Of a DNA stretch of 64,000 nucleotides, positions 6,936-15,965 are shown in pieces. The translations under genes were made by a program, and so were the position numbers. Every line of letters begins with the position of its first letter. The stretch's first letter is position 1. The notes below the pieces were generated by a model. The model ran no database searches, was not told the origin of the DNA, and saw nothing but the letters and a program-made list of their open reading frames with translations. Source of the DNA: Streptomyces galbus (lineage in GTDB: Bacteria; Actinomycetota; Actinomycetes; Streptomycetales; Streptomycetaceae); contig NZ_SZPR01000012.1 in the NCBI RefSeq assembly GCF_005280195.1, forward strand, positions 520,861-584,860. Reading direction: 5' to 3'.

Positions 6936-8624
6936 CTACCGGCGGTACAGCGTGATCGAGTGGCCCACCTCGTCCACCGGCCGGCTGCCGTCCAGCAGCC
7001 GTGCCAGGGCGCCCCGCGCCTTGGCCGCCGCCGAGTCCGACACGACCAGCAGTCCGCGCACCTCGCCGGCGGGGACCCGCAGCGGGTCCGCGGCGTGGAT
7101 GCCGTAGGCGGACGGGACCCCGCTGCCCTTGTACACGAGCCACACCCGCTCACCGGGGTAGCGCTCGCGCAGCCGGTCCGCGAGCCGGCCCAGGTCCTGG
7201 CCCCAGTCCACGTTGGAGTCGTGCAGCCACACGTGCGTGCGGGCCGGCCCGCCGAACGCCTCGTTGGCGTACGGCAGGTAATAGGGGAATGTCCGCAGCG
7301 AGCTGACCGCCACCCACGCCACCAGCAGCACCGTCGCCCAGGCCGCCCACCGGGCCCGCGCCCCGACGCCGGTCCGGACCCGGTCGCGCGGCCCGGCCCG
7401 CAGGGTCACGACGCACCCGCCGGCCACCGCGAGGAAGAGCGGCAGGAACACGACGTACCGCGTGCCGAAGTCCCGGGCCCCGGTCATCGCCGCGGCCAGC
7501 AGCGTGCCGGACGGCAGCAGCAGGTACGGCGCCGCCGGGCGCAGCCGCCGCACCGCCGGCAGGGCCACCGCCCCGGCCGCCCACAGCGCGAGCAGCCCGA
7601 GCGGGGTCTTCACCAGCAGCGCGGCCGGCAGGTAGTACCAGCGTGAACCGGTGTACAGGTGCCCGAACAGGAAGCCCTGCCACGGCTGGTTCTCCAGCCC
7701 GAACTGCATCCGCAGGCCGTCCCGGTAGGCCGGCGGGAAGGGCAGCAGGTCGACGAGCAGACCGCGCAGCCCGTGCACCGCGGGCACGTGGGTGGCGCCC
7801 GGGTCCCACCGCAGCCGCGGGTCCACAGCCAGGTACGCCGCCCACACGACGGCGACCGCGGCCCCCGCCACGACGCCGGCCCCGGCCAGGGCCCGCCACC
7901 GGCGGGTGGGCCACAGCGCGAGCGCGGCCAGGGCCATCAGCACCGGCACGGCGGGCAGCGCGCTCATCTTCGTCGCCAGCGCCGCCCCCAGCGCGGCCCC
8001 CGCGAGCGGCAGACAACGGCGCGGTCGCTCGCGGGCCCGCCACAGCAGCCATACCGACGTCAGCAGGAAGCCGGCCGTCGGCACGTCGAGCGTGGCCAGC
8101 GCACCGTGGGCGATCACGTCGGGCGAGAAGGCGTACAGGGCGAGCGCCACGGCTCCCGCCGCGGGACCGGCCAGGTCGCGGGCGAAGGCGAACACCACCA
8201 GCCCGAACAGCAACGTCAGCACGACGACCGGCAGCCGCGCCCACAGCATCAGCCGGCCGGGGTCGTTGCCCGTGCCGTACAGCAGCCGGCGTCCCGCCGC
8301 GGTCTGGTCACCGGTGTACGACGGGTCGACGCGCGGGCCGGCCGCCGCGACCCCGACGGCGATGACCAGCTTGCCCAGGGGCGGGTGCTCGGCGTTGTAG
8401 CGGACCCGGTGCGCGTGCAGGTAGTCGGCGGCGGTGGCCACGTACACCGGCTCGTCGATGGTCGGCGTCTGCTGCACGGCCGTGGTGACCATGGCGACCG
8501 CCATCTGACCGAGCAGCACCGCCACGAGCAGCGCCACGAGCCGGGGGCGGCGCGCCCGCGCGGCGGCGGACCCGCGCGCGTCCAGCGGGGGAGCCGGGGC
8601 CGAGTGCAGTGTGCGCGCCATCAT
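6936..8624 (-). CDS. GT39-like polytopic glycosyltransferase (GT-C fold)
   Basis: This is a 562-residue membrane protein with about ten transmembrane helices. The first periplasmic loop has QQTPTIDEPVYVATAADYL, an acidic Asp-Glu motif typical of lipid-phosphosugar-dependent GT-C enzymes, followed by NAEHPPLGKL, which matches the PMT/ArnT pattern. A soluble C-terminal segment (about residues 455-562) contains DSNVDWGQDL. Family members transfer sugars from polyprenyl-phosphate donors to proteins, lipids or glycans outside the membrane. The acceptor here is unknown. ATG 8624 and 8621 are both possible. It is transcribed leftwards as a single gene, with the kinase gene upstream on the same strand. 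Confidence 0.85.
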   Translation of the reverse strand: MMARTLHSAPAPPLDARGSAAARARRPRLVALLVAVLLGQMAVAMVTTAVQQTPTIDEPVYVATAADYLHAHRVRYNAEHPPLGKLVIAVGVAAAGPRVDPSYTGDQTAAGRRLLYGTGNDPGRLMLWARLPVVVLTLLFGLVVFAFARDLAGPAAGAVALALYAFSPDVIAHGALATLDVPTAGFLLTSVWLLWRARERPRRCLPLAGAALGAALATKMSALPAVPVLMALAALALWPTRRWRALAGAGVVAGAAVAVVWAAYLAVDPRLRWDPGATHVPAVHGLRGLLVDLLPFPPAYRDGLRMQFGLENQPWQGFLFGHLYTGSRWYYLPAALLVKTPLGLLALWAAGAVALPAVRRLRPAAPYLLLPSGTLLAAAMTGARDFGTRYVVFLPLFLAVAGGCVVTLRAGPRDRVRTGVGARARWAAWATVLLVAWVAVSSLRTFPYYLPYANEAFGGPARTHVWLHDSNVDWGQDLGRLADRLRERYPGERVWLVYKGSGVPSAYGIHAADPLRVPAGEVRGLLVVSDSAAAKARGALARLLDGSRPVDEVGHSITLYRR

Positions 8625-8716
8625 TCCCCAGGAGTCGGACCGGCGGACCTCCCGCCCTGCCCACAGGTACGGCCCGCGGCCCGCCGGGGTTCAGCGCGAT
8701 CCGGGCCGAGCCGTTC

Positions 8717-9382
8717 TCAGTGCCGGGGCAGCCCCGCCACCTCCCGCACCACCAGGTCCGCCCGCTCCCGGGTCGCCGCCACCAGCACGGCGTTCGCCTC
8801 GTCCGAGCGGTGCACCCACGCCACCGCCTCCTCGTGGCTCTTGCCGAACTCCTCGTGCCGGGCCACCAGACGGCGCACCCGCTCGCCGGCGTCCAGGTCG
8901 CAGAACCACACCTCGTCCAGGCACGGGCGCACCCGCGCCCACGCGCCCGTGCCCAGCAGCAGGTAGTTGCCCTCCGTCACCACCAGCCGTGCGGCCGGCG
9001 GCACCGGGATCGCGCCCGCCAGGGGCTGTTCGAGGACCCGCTCGAAGCCGGGCGCGTACACGGTGTCGGGCTCGTCGTCGCGCAGCCGGCGCAGCAGCGC
9101 CGCGTACCCGGCGGCGTCGAACGTCTCGGGCGCCCCCTTGCGGTCGCGCAGCCCCAGCCGGTCCAGTTCCTGGTCCGCGAGGTGGAAGCCGTCCATGGGC
9201 ACGTGCGCCACCCACGGCTCACCGCCGGCGTTCAGCGCCTCCACCAGGTGCTCGGCGAGCGTCGTCTTGCCCGCGCCGGGACCGCCCGCGATCCCGAGGA
9301 GGGCGCGGTGGCCGTCGCGGACCAGGGAACGCGCACGCAGGAGGAGATCGTCGAACACCACAGACGCAGCACTCACGGACAC
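8717..9382 (-). CDS. P-loop nucleoside/nucleotide kinase family protein
   Basis: This is a 221-residue protein with Walker A GGPGAGKT at residues 33-40, a substrate loop VPMDGFHLADQELDR and an expected Walker B-like segment VVTEGNYLLL. This layout matches the uridine-kinase / pantothenate-kinase-like branch annotated as nucleoside/nucleotide kinase family protein, often close to fructose-transport-type kinases. The substrate is not predictable from sequence. GTG 9382 is used; GTG 9376 is an alternative. It is divergent from the SnoaL-like gene at 9457 and shares its short promoter region. Confidence 0.87.
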   Translation of the reverse strand: MSVSAASVVFDDLLLRARSLVRDGHRALLGIAGGPGAGKTTLAEHLVEALNAGGEPWVAHVPMDGFHLADQELDRLGLRDRKGAPETFDAAGYAALLRRLRDDEPDTVYAPGFERVLEQPLAGAIPVPPAARLVVTEGNYLLLGTGAWARVRPCLDEVWFCDLDAGERVRRLVARHEEFGKSHEEAVAWVHRSDEANAVLVAATRERADLVVREVAGLPRH

Positions 9383-9456
9383 ACCGCACAGTGTGGCACC
9401 GCCCCACCGAGGTACTGCGAGCAGCCCCGGCCCCGCCGGGGAGGAGGAGGACGCCC

Positions 9457-9852
9457 GTGCCCGACGACGAGACGCAGATCCGCACCCTGATCACCCGCTG
9501 GGCCGACGCGGTGCGCCGCGGCGACCTGGAGGGCGTGCTCGCGGGGCACGCCGAGGATCTCGTCCTGTACTACGTGCCCCCGCCCGACGGGGGTTTCCGC
9601 GGCCTGGCCGCCTACCGGGCGCTCTGGCCGCCGTTCTTCGCCTGGCAGTCCCAGGGGGCGGCCTTCGACCTCGACACCCTCGACGTGACCGCCGGCGCCC
9701 AGGTCGCGTTCGCCCACGCCCCGGTGCGCTGCGATCCGCCCGGGGACCCGGCCGGGCCGCCCGCGCCGCGACTGCGGCTGACGTTCGGACTGCGCAAGGA
9801 ACGCGGGCGCTGGCTGATCGCCCACGAGCACCACTCCTTCCCGCACGACTGA
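9457..9852 (+). CDS. SnoaL-like / NTF2-superfamily protein
   Basis: This is a 131-residue protein with an alpha+beta barrel pattern. An N-terminal helix pair, DETQIRTLITRWADAVRRGD, is followed by HAEDLVLYYVPPP and a C-terminal strand pair, LRLTFGLRKERGRWLIAHEHHSFP. This matches the ketosteroid-isomerase-like YybH/SgcJ group, whose members are small enzymes or ligand-binding proteins. GTG 9457 lies 6 nt after GGAGGAGG. The next gene starts 65 nt downstream on the same strand, so weak coupling to the phosphorylase operon is possible. Confidence 0.85.
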   Translation: MPDDETQIRTLITRWADAVRRGDLEGVLAGHAEDLVLYYVPPPDGGFRGLAAYRALWPPFFAWQSQGAAFDLDTLDVTAGAQVAFAHAPVRCDPPGDPAGPPAPRLRLTFGLRKERGRWLIAHEHHSFPHD

Positions 9853-9917
9853 TCCCGTGGGGTGTTGTGGCGTGCGCCACCCGGTGGGCGGGCCCGGAGC
9901 GGGGAACGGTGTCCTGT

Positions 9918-10658
9918 ATGACGACGCAGCTCGGTCTACCGGACACGATCCAGGCCTGCCTCTTCGACCTCGACGGGGTCGTCACGCGCACGGCCGTGGT
10001 CCACGCGGCCGCCTGGAAGGAGATGTTCGACGCTTTCCTGCGCGCCCGCGACGGCGACTCCTTCCGGCCCTTCAGCGACGACGACTACGGCCAGTACGTG
10101 GACGGACGGCCACGCGCCGACGGCGTGCGCAGCTTCCTCGCCTCGCGGGGCATCGAGCTGCCCGAGGGCACCCCCGACGACCCGCCCGACGCCGAGACCG
10201 TCCACGGCCTCGGCAACCGCAAGAACGAACTGCTCCTGGAGAGGATCCGCACCGACGGCGTCGAGGCGTACGAGGGCACCCTGCGCTACCTGGACGCGGT
10301 CCGCGCCCGGGGCCTGCGCACGGCGATCGTCTCCTCCAGCGCCAACACCCGTGACGTCCTGCGCTCGATCCACGCCGAGGACCTGTTCGACGTGCGCATC
10401 GACGGCGTGGTGGCCGCCGAGCGGGGGCTGCCGGGCAAGCCGAACCCGGACACCTTCCTCGCCGCCGCCCGCGACCTCGGCGTGGAGCCGTCCCGCGCGG
10501 CCGTCTTCGAGGACGCCCTGGCCGGCATGGACGCGGGCCGCTCCGGGCACTTCGGGTACGTCGTCGGCGTCGACCGCGTGGGCCAGACCGACGCCCTGTA
10601 CGCGCACGGCGCGGACATCGTCGTCAAAGACCTCGCCGAACTGGGGGCACAGGCGTGA
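9918..10658 (+). CDS. HAD-family beta-phosphoglucomutase
   Basis: This is a 246-residue HAD hydrolase. The nucleophile motif FDLDGVV gives D17 and the general acid/base D19; motif II is IVSSSAN and motif III/IV are GKPNPD and VFEDALAGMDAG. A large alpha-helical cap (about residues 30-110) fits beta-phosphoglucomutase. The enzyme would convert beta-glucose 1-phosphate to glucose 6-phosphate. Its stop overlaps the GTG start of the GH65 phosphorylase gene by 4 nt, so the two are translationally coupled and metabolically consecutive. ATG 9918 is used; GTG 9909, closer to GGGGAA, is an alternative. Confidence 0.9.
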   Translation: MTTQLGLPDTIQACLFDLDGVVTRTAVVHAAAWKEMFDAFLRARDGDSFRPFSDDDYGQYVDGRPRADGVRSFLASRGIELPEGTPDDPPDAETVHGLGNRKNELLLERIRTDGVEAYEGTLRYLDAVRARGLRTAIVSSSANTRDVLRSIHAEDLFDVRIDGVVAAERGLPGKPNPDTFLAAARDLGVEPSRAAVFEDALAGMDAGRSGHFGYVVGVDRVGQTDALYAHGADIVVKDLAELGAQA

Positions 10659-12997
10659 TCACCGAAGGGGCGTACGCCGTCGAGCCGTGGTGCGTGCGCG
10701 AGACCGAGCTGAACCTGGACGTCCTCGCCCAGAGCGAGTCGGTGTTCGCCCTGTCCAACGGGCACGTCGGCTGGCGCGGCAACCTCGACGAGGGCGAGCC
10801 GCACGGCCTGCCCGGCGCCTACCTCAACGGCGTGCACGAGGTCCACCCGCTGCCGTACGCGGAGGCCGGCTACGGCTACCCGGAGTCCGGCCAGACCGTC
10901 ATCAACGTCACCAACGGCAAGGTGCTGCGGCTCCTCGTCGACGACGAGCCGTTCGACCTGCGCTACGGGCGCCTGGTCTCCCACGAGCGCGTGCTCGACC
11001 TGCGCCGGGGCGTGCTGGAGCGGACCTGCGAGTGGACCTCGCCGGCCGGCACCACGGTCCGGGTGCGCTCCACCCGGCTGGTGTCGCTGACCCAGCGGGC
11101 CGTGGCCGCCATCGCCTACGAGGTGGAGGCCGTCGGCAGCCGCAGCCGGGTGGTGATCCAGTCCGAGCTGGTCGCCAACGAGAGCCTCCCCGAACCCAAC
11201 GGCGACCCGCGCGCCGCGCGCGCCCTGAAGTCGCCGCTGGAGCCCGAGGAGGACTTCACCGCCGGCCGGCGGCTGCGCCTGGTCCACCGCACCCGGCGCA
11301 GCGGACTGCGCGTCGCGGTCGCCGCCGACCACGTCGTCAGCGGGCCCGAGCGGACCACCACCGCCAGCGAGAGCAACGTCGACGTCGCCCGCCTGACCGT
11401 CACCTCCGTGCTGGAGCCCGGCGAGACCCTGCGCGTGGAGAAGCTGGTCGCCCACGGCTGGTCGGCGGCCCGTTCCCGGCCCGCGATGAGCGACCAGGTC
11501 GAGGCGGCGCTCGCGGCGGCCGGGCACAGCGGCTGGCAGGGACTGCTCGACGAGCAGCGCGACTACCTCGACGACTTCTGGGCCCGCGCCGACGTCGAGG
11601 TCGAGGGCGACGAGGAGATCCAGCAGGCGGTGCGCTTCGCGCTCTTCCACGTCCTGCAGGCCGGCGCCCGCGCCGAGCAGCGCGCCATCCCCGCCAAGGG
11701 GCTGACCGGGTCCGGCTACGACGGGCACGCCTTCTGGGACACCGAGACCTTCGTCCTGCCGCTGCTGACGTACACCTCGCCCGAGGCGGTCGCCGAGGCG
11801 CTGCGCTGGCGGCAGAACACCCTGCCCGCCGCCCGCGAGCGCGCCGCCCAGCTCGGCCTGCGCGGCGCGGCGTTCCCCTGGCGCACCATCGAGGGCTCGG
11901 AGGGCTCGGCGTACTGGCCCGCCGGCACCGCCGCCTTCCACGTGAACGCCGACATAGCGGACGCCGTCAAGCGCTACGTGGTGGCCACCGGCGACACCGA
12001 CTTCGAACGCGACACGGGCGTGGAACTGCTGGTGGAGACCGCCCGCCTGTGGCGTTCGCTGGGCCACCACGACCCGCACGGCGCCTTCCACATCGACGGG
12101 GTCACCGGCCCCGACGAGTACAGCGCCATCGCCGACGACAACACGTACACCAACCTGATGGCCCGGGCGAACCTGCTCGCCGCCGCCGAGGCCGTCGAGC
12201 GCCACCCGAAGGAGGCCGCCCGGCTCGGCGTGGACGACGAGGAGAGCGCGGCCTGGCGGGACGCCGCCGAAGCGGTCAACGTGCCGTACAACCACGAGCT
12301 GGGGGTGCACGAGCAGCACGCGGGGTTCACCCGGTACCAGCGCTGGGACTTCGCCGGCACCCGGCCCGACCAGTACCCGCTGCTGCTGCACTTCCCGTAC
12401 TTCGACCTGTACCGCAAGCAGGTGGTGAAGCAGGCCGACCTGGTGCTGGCGATGTACACCTGCCCCGAGCACTTCGACGACGAGCAGGTCGCCCGCAACT
12501 TCGCCTACTACGAGCCGCTGACCGTGCGGGACTCCTCGCTGTCGGCGTGCGTGCAGGCGGTCATCGCGGCCCAGGCGGGACACCTGCGGCTGGCCTACGA
12601 GTACACGGCCGAGGCCGCGCTGATGGACCTGCACGACCTGGAGCAGAACACCCGCGACGGACTGCACATCGCGTCGCTGGCCGGCACCTGGATGGCGCTG
12701 GTCGCCGGGTTCGGCGGGCTGCGCGACGAGCGCGGGACGCTGTGCTTCAAGCCGCGCCTGCCGGAGAAGTTCAGCCGGCTGGCCTTCAGCCTGCAGTTCC
12801 GCGACAGCCGCCTGCACGTGGAGATCACCCCGGGCAAGGCGGCCTACCGCCTGCTGTCCGGGCCGCCCCTGACGCTCCGGCACTACGGCGCACCGCTCAC
12901 CGTCGACGGTGACGGACCCGAGGTGCGGGCCGTGCCGTCGCTCCCCGCCCGGCCGACGCCCGAACAGCCGCCGCACCGCGCCCCGCACGTGCGCTGA
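10655..12997 (+). CDS. GH65 disaccharide phosphorylase (trehalose/maltose type)
   Basis: This is a 780-residue glycoside hydrolase family 65 protein with an N-terminal beta-sandwich (about 1-270), a linker, a catalytic (alpha/alpha)6 barrel (about 320-690) and a C-terminal beta domain. The motif VTGPDEYS places the general acid Glu at residue 488; GHAFWDTE and KQADLVL (phosphate and sugar site) are also present. GH65 phosphorylases cleave maltose, trehalose or kojibiose with phosphate to beta-glucose 1-phosphate plus glucose. This fits the beta-PGM encoded just upstream with a 4-nt overlap. Which disaccharide is used cannot be told from sequence by eye. Confidence 0.9.
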   Translation: MITEGAYAVEPWCVRETELNLDVLAQSESVFALSNGHVGWRGNLDEGEPHGLPGAYLNGVHEVHPLPYAEAGYGYPESGQTVINVTNGKVLRLLVDDEPFDLRYGRLVSHERVLDLRRGVLERTCEWTSPAGTTVRVRSTRLVSLTQRAVAAIAYEVEAVGSRSRVVIQSELVANESLPEPNGDPRAARALKSPLEPEEDFTAGRRLRLVHRTRRSGLRVAVAADHVVSGPERTTTASESNVDVARLTVTSVLEPGETLRVEKLVAHGWSAARSRPAMSDQVEAALAAAGHSGWQGLLDEQRDYLDDFWARADVEVEGDEEIQQAVRFALFHVLQAGARAEQRAIPAKGLTGSGYDGHAFWDTETFVLPLLTYTSPEAVAEALRWRQNTLPAARERAAQLGLRGAAFPWRTIEGSEGSAYWPAGTAAFHVNADIADAVKRYVVATGDTDFERDTGVELLVETARLWRSLGHHDPHGAFHIDGVTGPDEYSAIADDNTYTNLMARANLLAAAEAVERHPKEAARLGVDDEESAAWRDAAEAVNVPYNHELGVHEQHAGFTRYQRWDFAGTRPDQYPLLLHFPYFDLYRKQVVKQADLVLAMYTCPEHFDDEQVARNFAYYEPLTVRDSSLSACVQAVIAAQAGHLRLAYEYTAEAALMDLHDLEQNTRDGLHIASLAGTWMALVAGFGGLRDERGTLCFKPRLPEKFSRLAFSLQFRDSRLHVEITPGKAAYRLLSGPPLTLRHYGAPLTVDGDGPEVRAVPSLPARPTPEQPPHRAPHVR

Positions 12998-13138
12998 CCG
13001 CCCGCGTCCCCGACCGGCCCCGTCCAGCGCGGCGGCCGGCCGGGGTCTGGGCTAGTTTGACCGTGTTGTCCCGGTGCCCGTCCCCCTCCGGGCCGCGGGG
13101 TCCTGTGACCCCGCGACGGGCGAGGCGAAGGTCGGACG

Positions 13139-14635
13139 ATGGTCTACGGCGTGGATGCCCTGTTCACCGGAGTGCGGCGGCGCGAGCCGCGGGCGCGCGC
13201 CGGCCCGGCCTGGCAGGCCCGCGACGACGCGCTCCTCGCGGCCGTCGCCGGCGCCTTCACCCTCGCCCAACTGCTGCTGGTCGGACCGGGCCTCGGCCTC
13301 GGCTGGGACGAGACCGTGTACGTCAGCCAGGTCGGCGCCCAGGCCCCGGCGTCCTCCTTCAGCGCCCCGCGCGCCCGTGGCGTGTCCCTGCTGGTCGCCC
13401 CGGTGGCCTCCTGGTCGACGTCCACCGCCCTGCTGCGCGTCTACCTCGCCCTGCTGTCCGGTCTGGTCCTCTACCTGGCGCTGCGCCAGTGGCGCGGCCT
13501 CTTCCCGGCCCGCGTCCTGGCCGGCGCCGGGGCGCTCTTCGCCACCCTGTGGGTCACGCTCTTCTACGGCCCCCAGGTCATGCCCAACCTGTGGGTGGCG
13601 CTCGGCGCGCTGATCTGCGTCGGCTGCTTCCTGCGGGCATGCGCGGACGGGCCGGACCGCGCCGCCCTGTGGGGCGTGGGGGCGGGCGCCGCGCTCATGG
13701 CGTGGATGCGGCCCACCGACGCGGCGTGGGTGGCGGCGCCCCTGCTCCTCCTCGCCCCGGCGACCCGCCGCCTGCGGCTCCTGGCGGCGCTGGTGGCGGG
13801 CCTCGCGGCGGGCGCGGCCGAGTGGGTGATCGAGGCGTACGTCCGCTACGGCGGCCTCGCCGAGCGCCTGTCGGAGGGTTCCCGCGTCCAGGGCGGCCTG
13901 GGCTGGCACGTCGCCGTGGCCGACCAGATGCGCGGCCTCGTCGGGCGCACCCTGTGCCGTCCGTGCACGGCGCCGATGCCTCACCCGGTGGTGCTGCTGT
14001 GGTGGTTCGCCCTGCCGCTGCTGGCCGCGCTGGGCCTGGTCGTCGCGGTCCGGGCCGGCCGGACCGCCCGCACCCTGGTACCCCTCGCCTGCGCCGTCAC
14101 GGCCGCCTTCCCGTACCTGTTCCTCATCGGCTACGCCGCCCCGCGCTTCCTGCTGCCCGCCTACGCGCTGCTGGCCCTGCCCGTCGCCGACGCGCTGCTC
14201 CACCTCGTGCGCGGGCCCGACGGCCGCCGGCGTCCGGTGGCCGCCGTGCTGGTGGCCTGCGCGCTGGCCGGCCACCTGGGCGTGCAGTACGCCGTCCTGC
14301 ACCGCACCGTCGAGCGGACCACCGCCGACCGTGTCACCTGGACCCGCACCGCCACCGGGCTGCACCGTCTCGGCGTCCGCCCGCCCTGTCTGCTCGTCGG
14401 GGACCAGGCGATCCCCGTCGCGTACTACGCCGGCTGCGCCTCCGCCGCGACACGAGGGCCGGACACGACCACGACCGAGGCGGGCATCCGCGCCACCGCC
14501 GACCGGATCCCCGTGGCCCACCTCACCGGCCCCGGCCACCCCACGCCCGCCTACGCGCGGACGTGGGACGACCACCGGATCGGCGAGGTCAGCGTGCAGG
14601 TCGCCCCGACGGCCCGGCGGAGCGCCGTCCGATGA
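13139..14635 (+). CDS. GT39-like polytopic membrane protein
   Basis: This is a 498-residue integral membrane protein with about nine hydrophobic helices. The first outside loop shows GLGLGWDETVYVSQV, a single acidic Asp-Glu pair like that of GT-C glycosyltransferases. A soluble C-terminal region (about 395-498) has PCLLVGDQAIPVAYYAGC, seen in related ArnT-like proteins. It is probably a polyprenyl-phosphosugar-dependent transferase of the envelope; the acceptor is unknown. The stop overlaps the next start in an ATGA arrangement, so it is coupled to the flippase-like gene. A short AAGG ribosome binding site precedes ATG 13139. Confidence 0.8.
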   Translation: MVYGVDALFTGVRRREPRARAGPAWQARDDALLAAVAGAFTLAQLLLVGPGLGLGWDETVYVSQVGAQAPASSFSAPRARGVSLLVAPVASWSTSTALLRVYLALLSGLVLYLALRQWRGLFPARVLAGAGALFATLWVTLFYGPQVMPNLWVALGALICVGCFLRACADGPDRAALWGVGAGAALMAWMRPTDAAWVAAPLLLLAPATRRLRLLAALVAGLAAGAAEWVIEAYVRYGGLAERLSEGSRVQGGLGWHVAVADQMRGLVGRTLCRPCTAPMPHPVVLLWWFALPLLAALGLVVAVRAGRTARTLVPLACAVTAAFPYLFLIGYAAPRFLLPAYALLALPVADALLHLVRGPDGRRRPVAAVLVACALAGHLGVQYAVLHRTVERTTADRVTWTRTATGLHRLGVRPPCLLVGDQAIPVAYYAGCASAATRGPDTTTTEAGIRATADRIPVAHLTGPGHPTPAYARTWDDHRIGEVSVQVAPTARRSAVR

Positions 14636-15855
14636 CCCCGGCGACCGGGACGACGTCGACGACCCGGAGGACCAGGGAGCAGGCGGCACCCCCGCCCATC
14701 GTCGTCGCCGGGAAGTCCACCACCGGCCCCGCGGACGCCGCTCCCGGCGTCGACAAGTCCGCCTCCGGTGCCCCGAGATCCGCTGCTTGCGTGGACAAGC
14801 CCGTTTCCGGTGCCGCGAGAGCCGCTCCGGGCGCCGAGAAGCCCGGCCCCGATGCTGCGACATCCGTTCCCGGCGTCGAGAAGACCGCCCCCGGCTCTGC
14901 GAGGGCCGCCCCCGGCGTCAAGGAGTCCGCACCCACCTCCGCCTTACGTCGCGTCCGGTGGCACCTCGCGCTCGCGCTCGCCGTCCTGGCCGCCGTCGCC
15001 TACGTCGCCCGGCGCCACTGGCCCGTCCTGGAGAGCGGCGCCGGACGGCTCGCCGACGCCGATCACGGCTGGCTGCTGCTGGGAGCCGCGCTCACCCCGG
15101 CCACCTGGCTGTGCGCCGCCCTGGCCCAGCAGGGCGCGGTGACCCGGCCGCTGCCCCGCGCGCGGCTCGTCGCCGCCCAGTTCGCCGCCTCCGCCGCCAA
15201 CCACCTGCTGCCCGCCGGGCTCGGCGCGGGCGCGGTCACCCTGCGCTTCCTGCTGCGCTGCGGCGTCCCGGCCGGGCGCTCGGCCACCGCCGTCGCCGTC
15301 AAGGGCATCGCCGCGGTCCTGGCCCGCTGCGCCCTCATCGCCGTCCTGGCCCTCGGCTGCCCCGGTGTCCTGCGCCTGCCGCAGGTCTCCGCCACGGCCC
15401 TCGCCGTGGCCGGCGGGTCGGCGCTGGCCCTCGCCGCGCTGCTGCGGGGCCCGCTGCGCCCGCGCTGGCGGCGGGCGGCGGCCGCGGTCCTCGGCGACAT
15501 CCGCGCCGTGCACGCCCGGCCGGGCCGGGCGGCGGCCCTGTGGGGCGGCTCGCTGGCCTTCGCCGTGCTGCACGCGCTGGTGCTGGTCGCCGTCGCCCAC
15601 GCGGTCGGCCTGCCCCTCGCGCCGGCCCGGGTGGCCCTGCTCTACCTCGCCGCCAGCAGCGCCGCCGCCCTGCTGCCCACCCCGGGCGGCCTCGGCTCCC
15701 TCGACGCGGTGCTGGCCTTCGCCCTCACCGCGGCCGGCAGCCCCGGCGCGACCGCCGCGTCCGCCGTCCTCGGCTACCGGCTGCTGACGGCGTGGCTGCC
15801 CCTGCTGCCCGGCCTGCTGGTCCTGGGCCTGCTGGTCCGGCGCCGCGCGGTGTGA
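14632..15855 (+). CDS. LPG-synthase transmembrane region / YbhN-like flippase
   Basis: This is a 407-residue protein. The first about 105 residues are a low-complexity Ala/Pro/Lys extension made of 14-residue repeats. The remainder is a polytopic domain with about eight helices that matches the lysylphosphatidylglycerol synthase N-terminal (UPF0104/YbhN) family. Diagnostic segments are AAQFAASAANHLLPAGLGAGAVTLR and LLPTPGGLGSLD. Family members are lipid-linked flippases or regulators; no MprF C-terminal synthetase domain is present. It is translationally coupled (ATGA) to the GT-C protein upstream, which suggests joint work on a lipid-linked sugar. Confidence 0.83.
   Translation: MTPATGTTSTTRRTREQAAPPPIVVAGKSTTGPADAAPGVDKSASGAPRSAACVDKPVSGAARAAPGAEKPGPDAATSVPGVEKTAPGSARAAPGVKESAPTSALRRVRWHLALALAVLAAVAYVARRHWPVLESGAGRLADADHGWLLLGAALTPATWLCAALAQQGAVTRPLPRARLVAAQFAASAANHLLPAGLGAGAVTLRFLLRCGVPAGRSATAVAVKGIAAVLARCALIAVLALGCPGVLRLPQVSATALAVAGGSALALAALLRGPLRPRWRRAAAAVLGDIRAVHARPGRAAALWGGSLAFAVLHALVLVAVAHAVGLPLAPARVALLYLAASSAAALLPTPGGLGSLDAVLAFALTAAGSPGATAASAVLGYRLLTAWLPLLPGLLVLGLLVRRRAV
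14743..14934 (+). repeat. 42-bp tandem repeat coding for a 14-residue motif
   Basis: Four full copies and one partial copy of a 14-codon unit lie in the N-terminal extension of the YbhN-like protein (residues 38-101). The consensus is PGVDKxAxGAARAA, with successive copies starting at residues 38, 52, 66, 80 and 94. The copies have diverged at the DNA level, so this is an old expansion and not a recent slippage. Confidence 0.75.
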
Positions 15856-15965
15856 ACGCCGGCGCCCCTCTCCGCCGCGCTCGCGGCAAGTGCCGTGATT
15901 GGGCGGCCGCTGACGGGAAACGCGGACCAGGACGATCAGGCCCCCGGCCAGCGAAGGAGGCACCC

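Noticed and set aside
10286..12988. Long open frame opposite the GH65 gene
   Set aside because: It mirrors the GH65 coding sequence, is Gly/Val/Arg/Gln-rich without motifs, and lacks a ribosome binding site. It is a shadow of high-GC codon bias.
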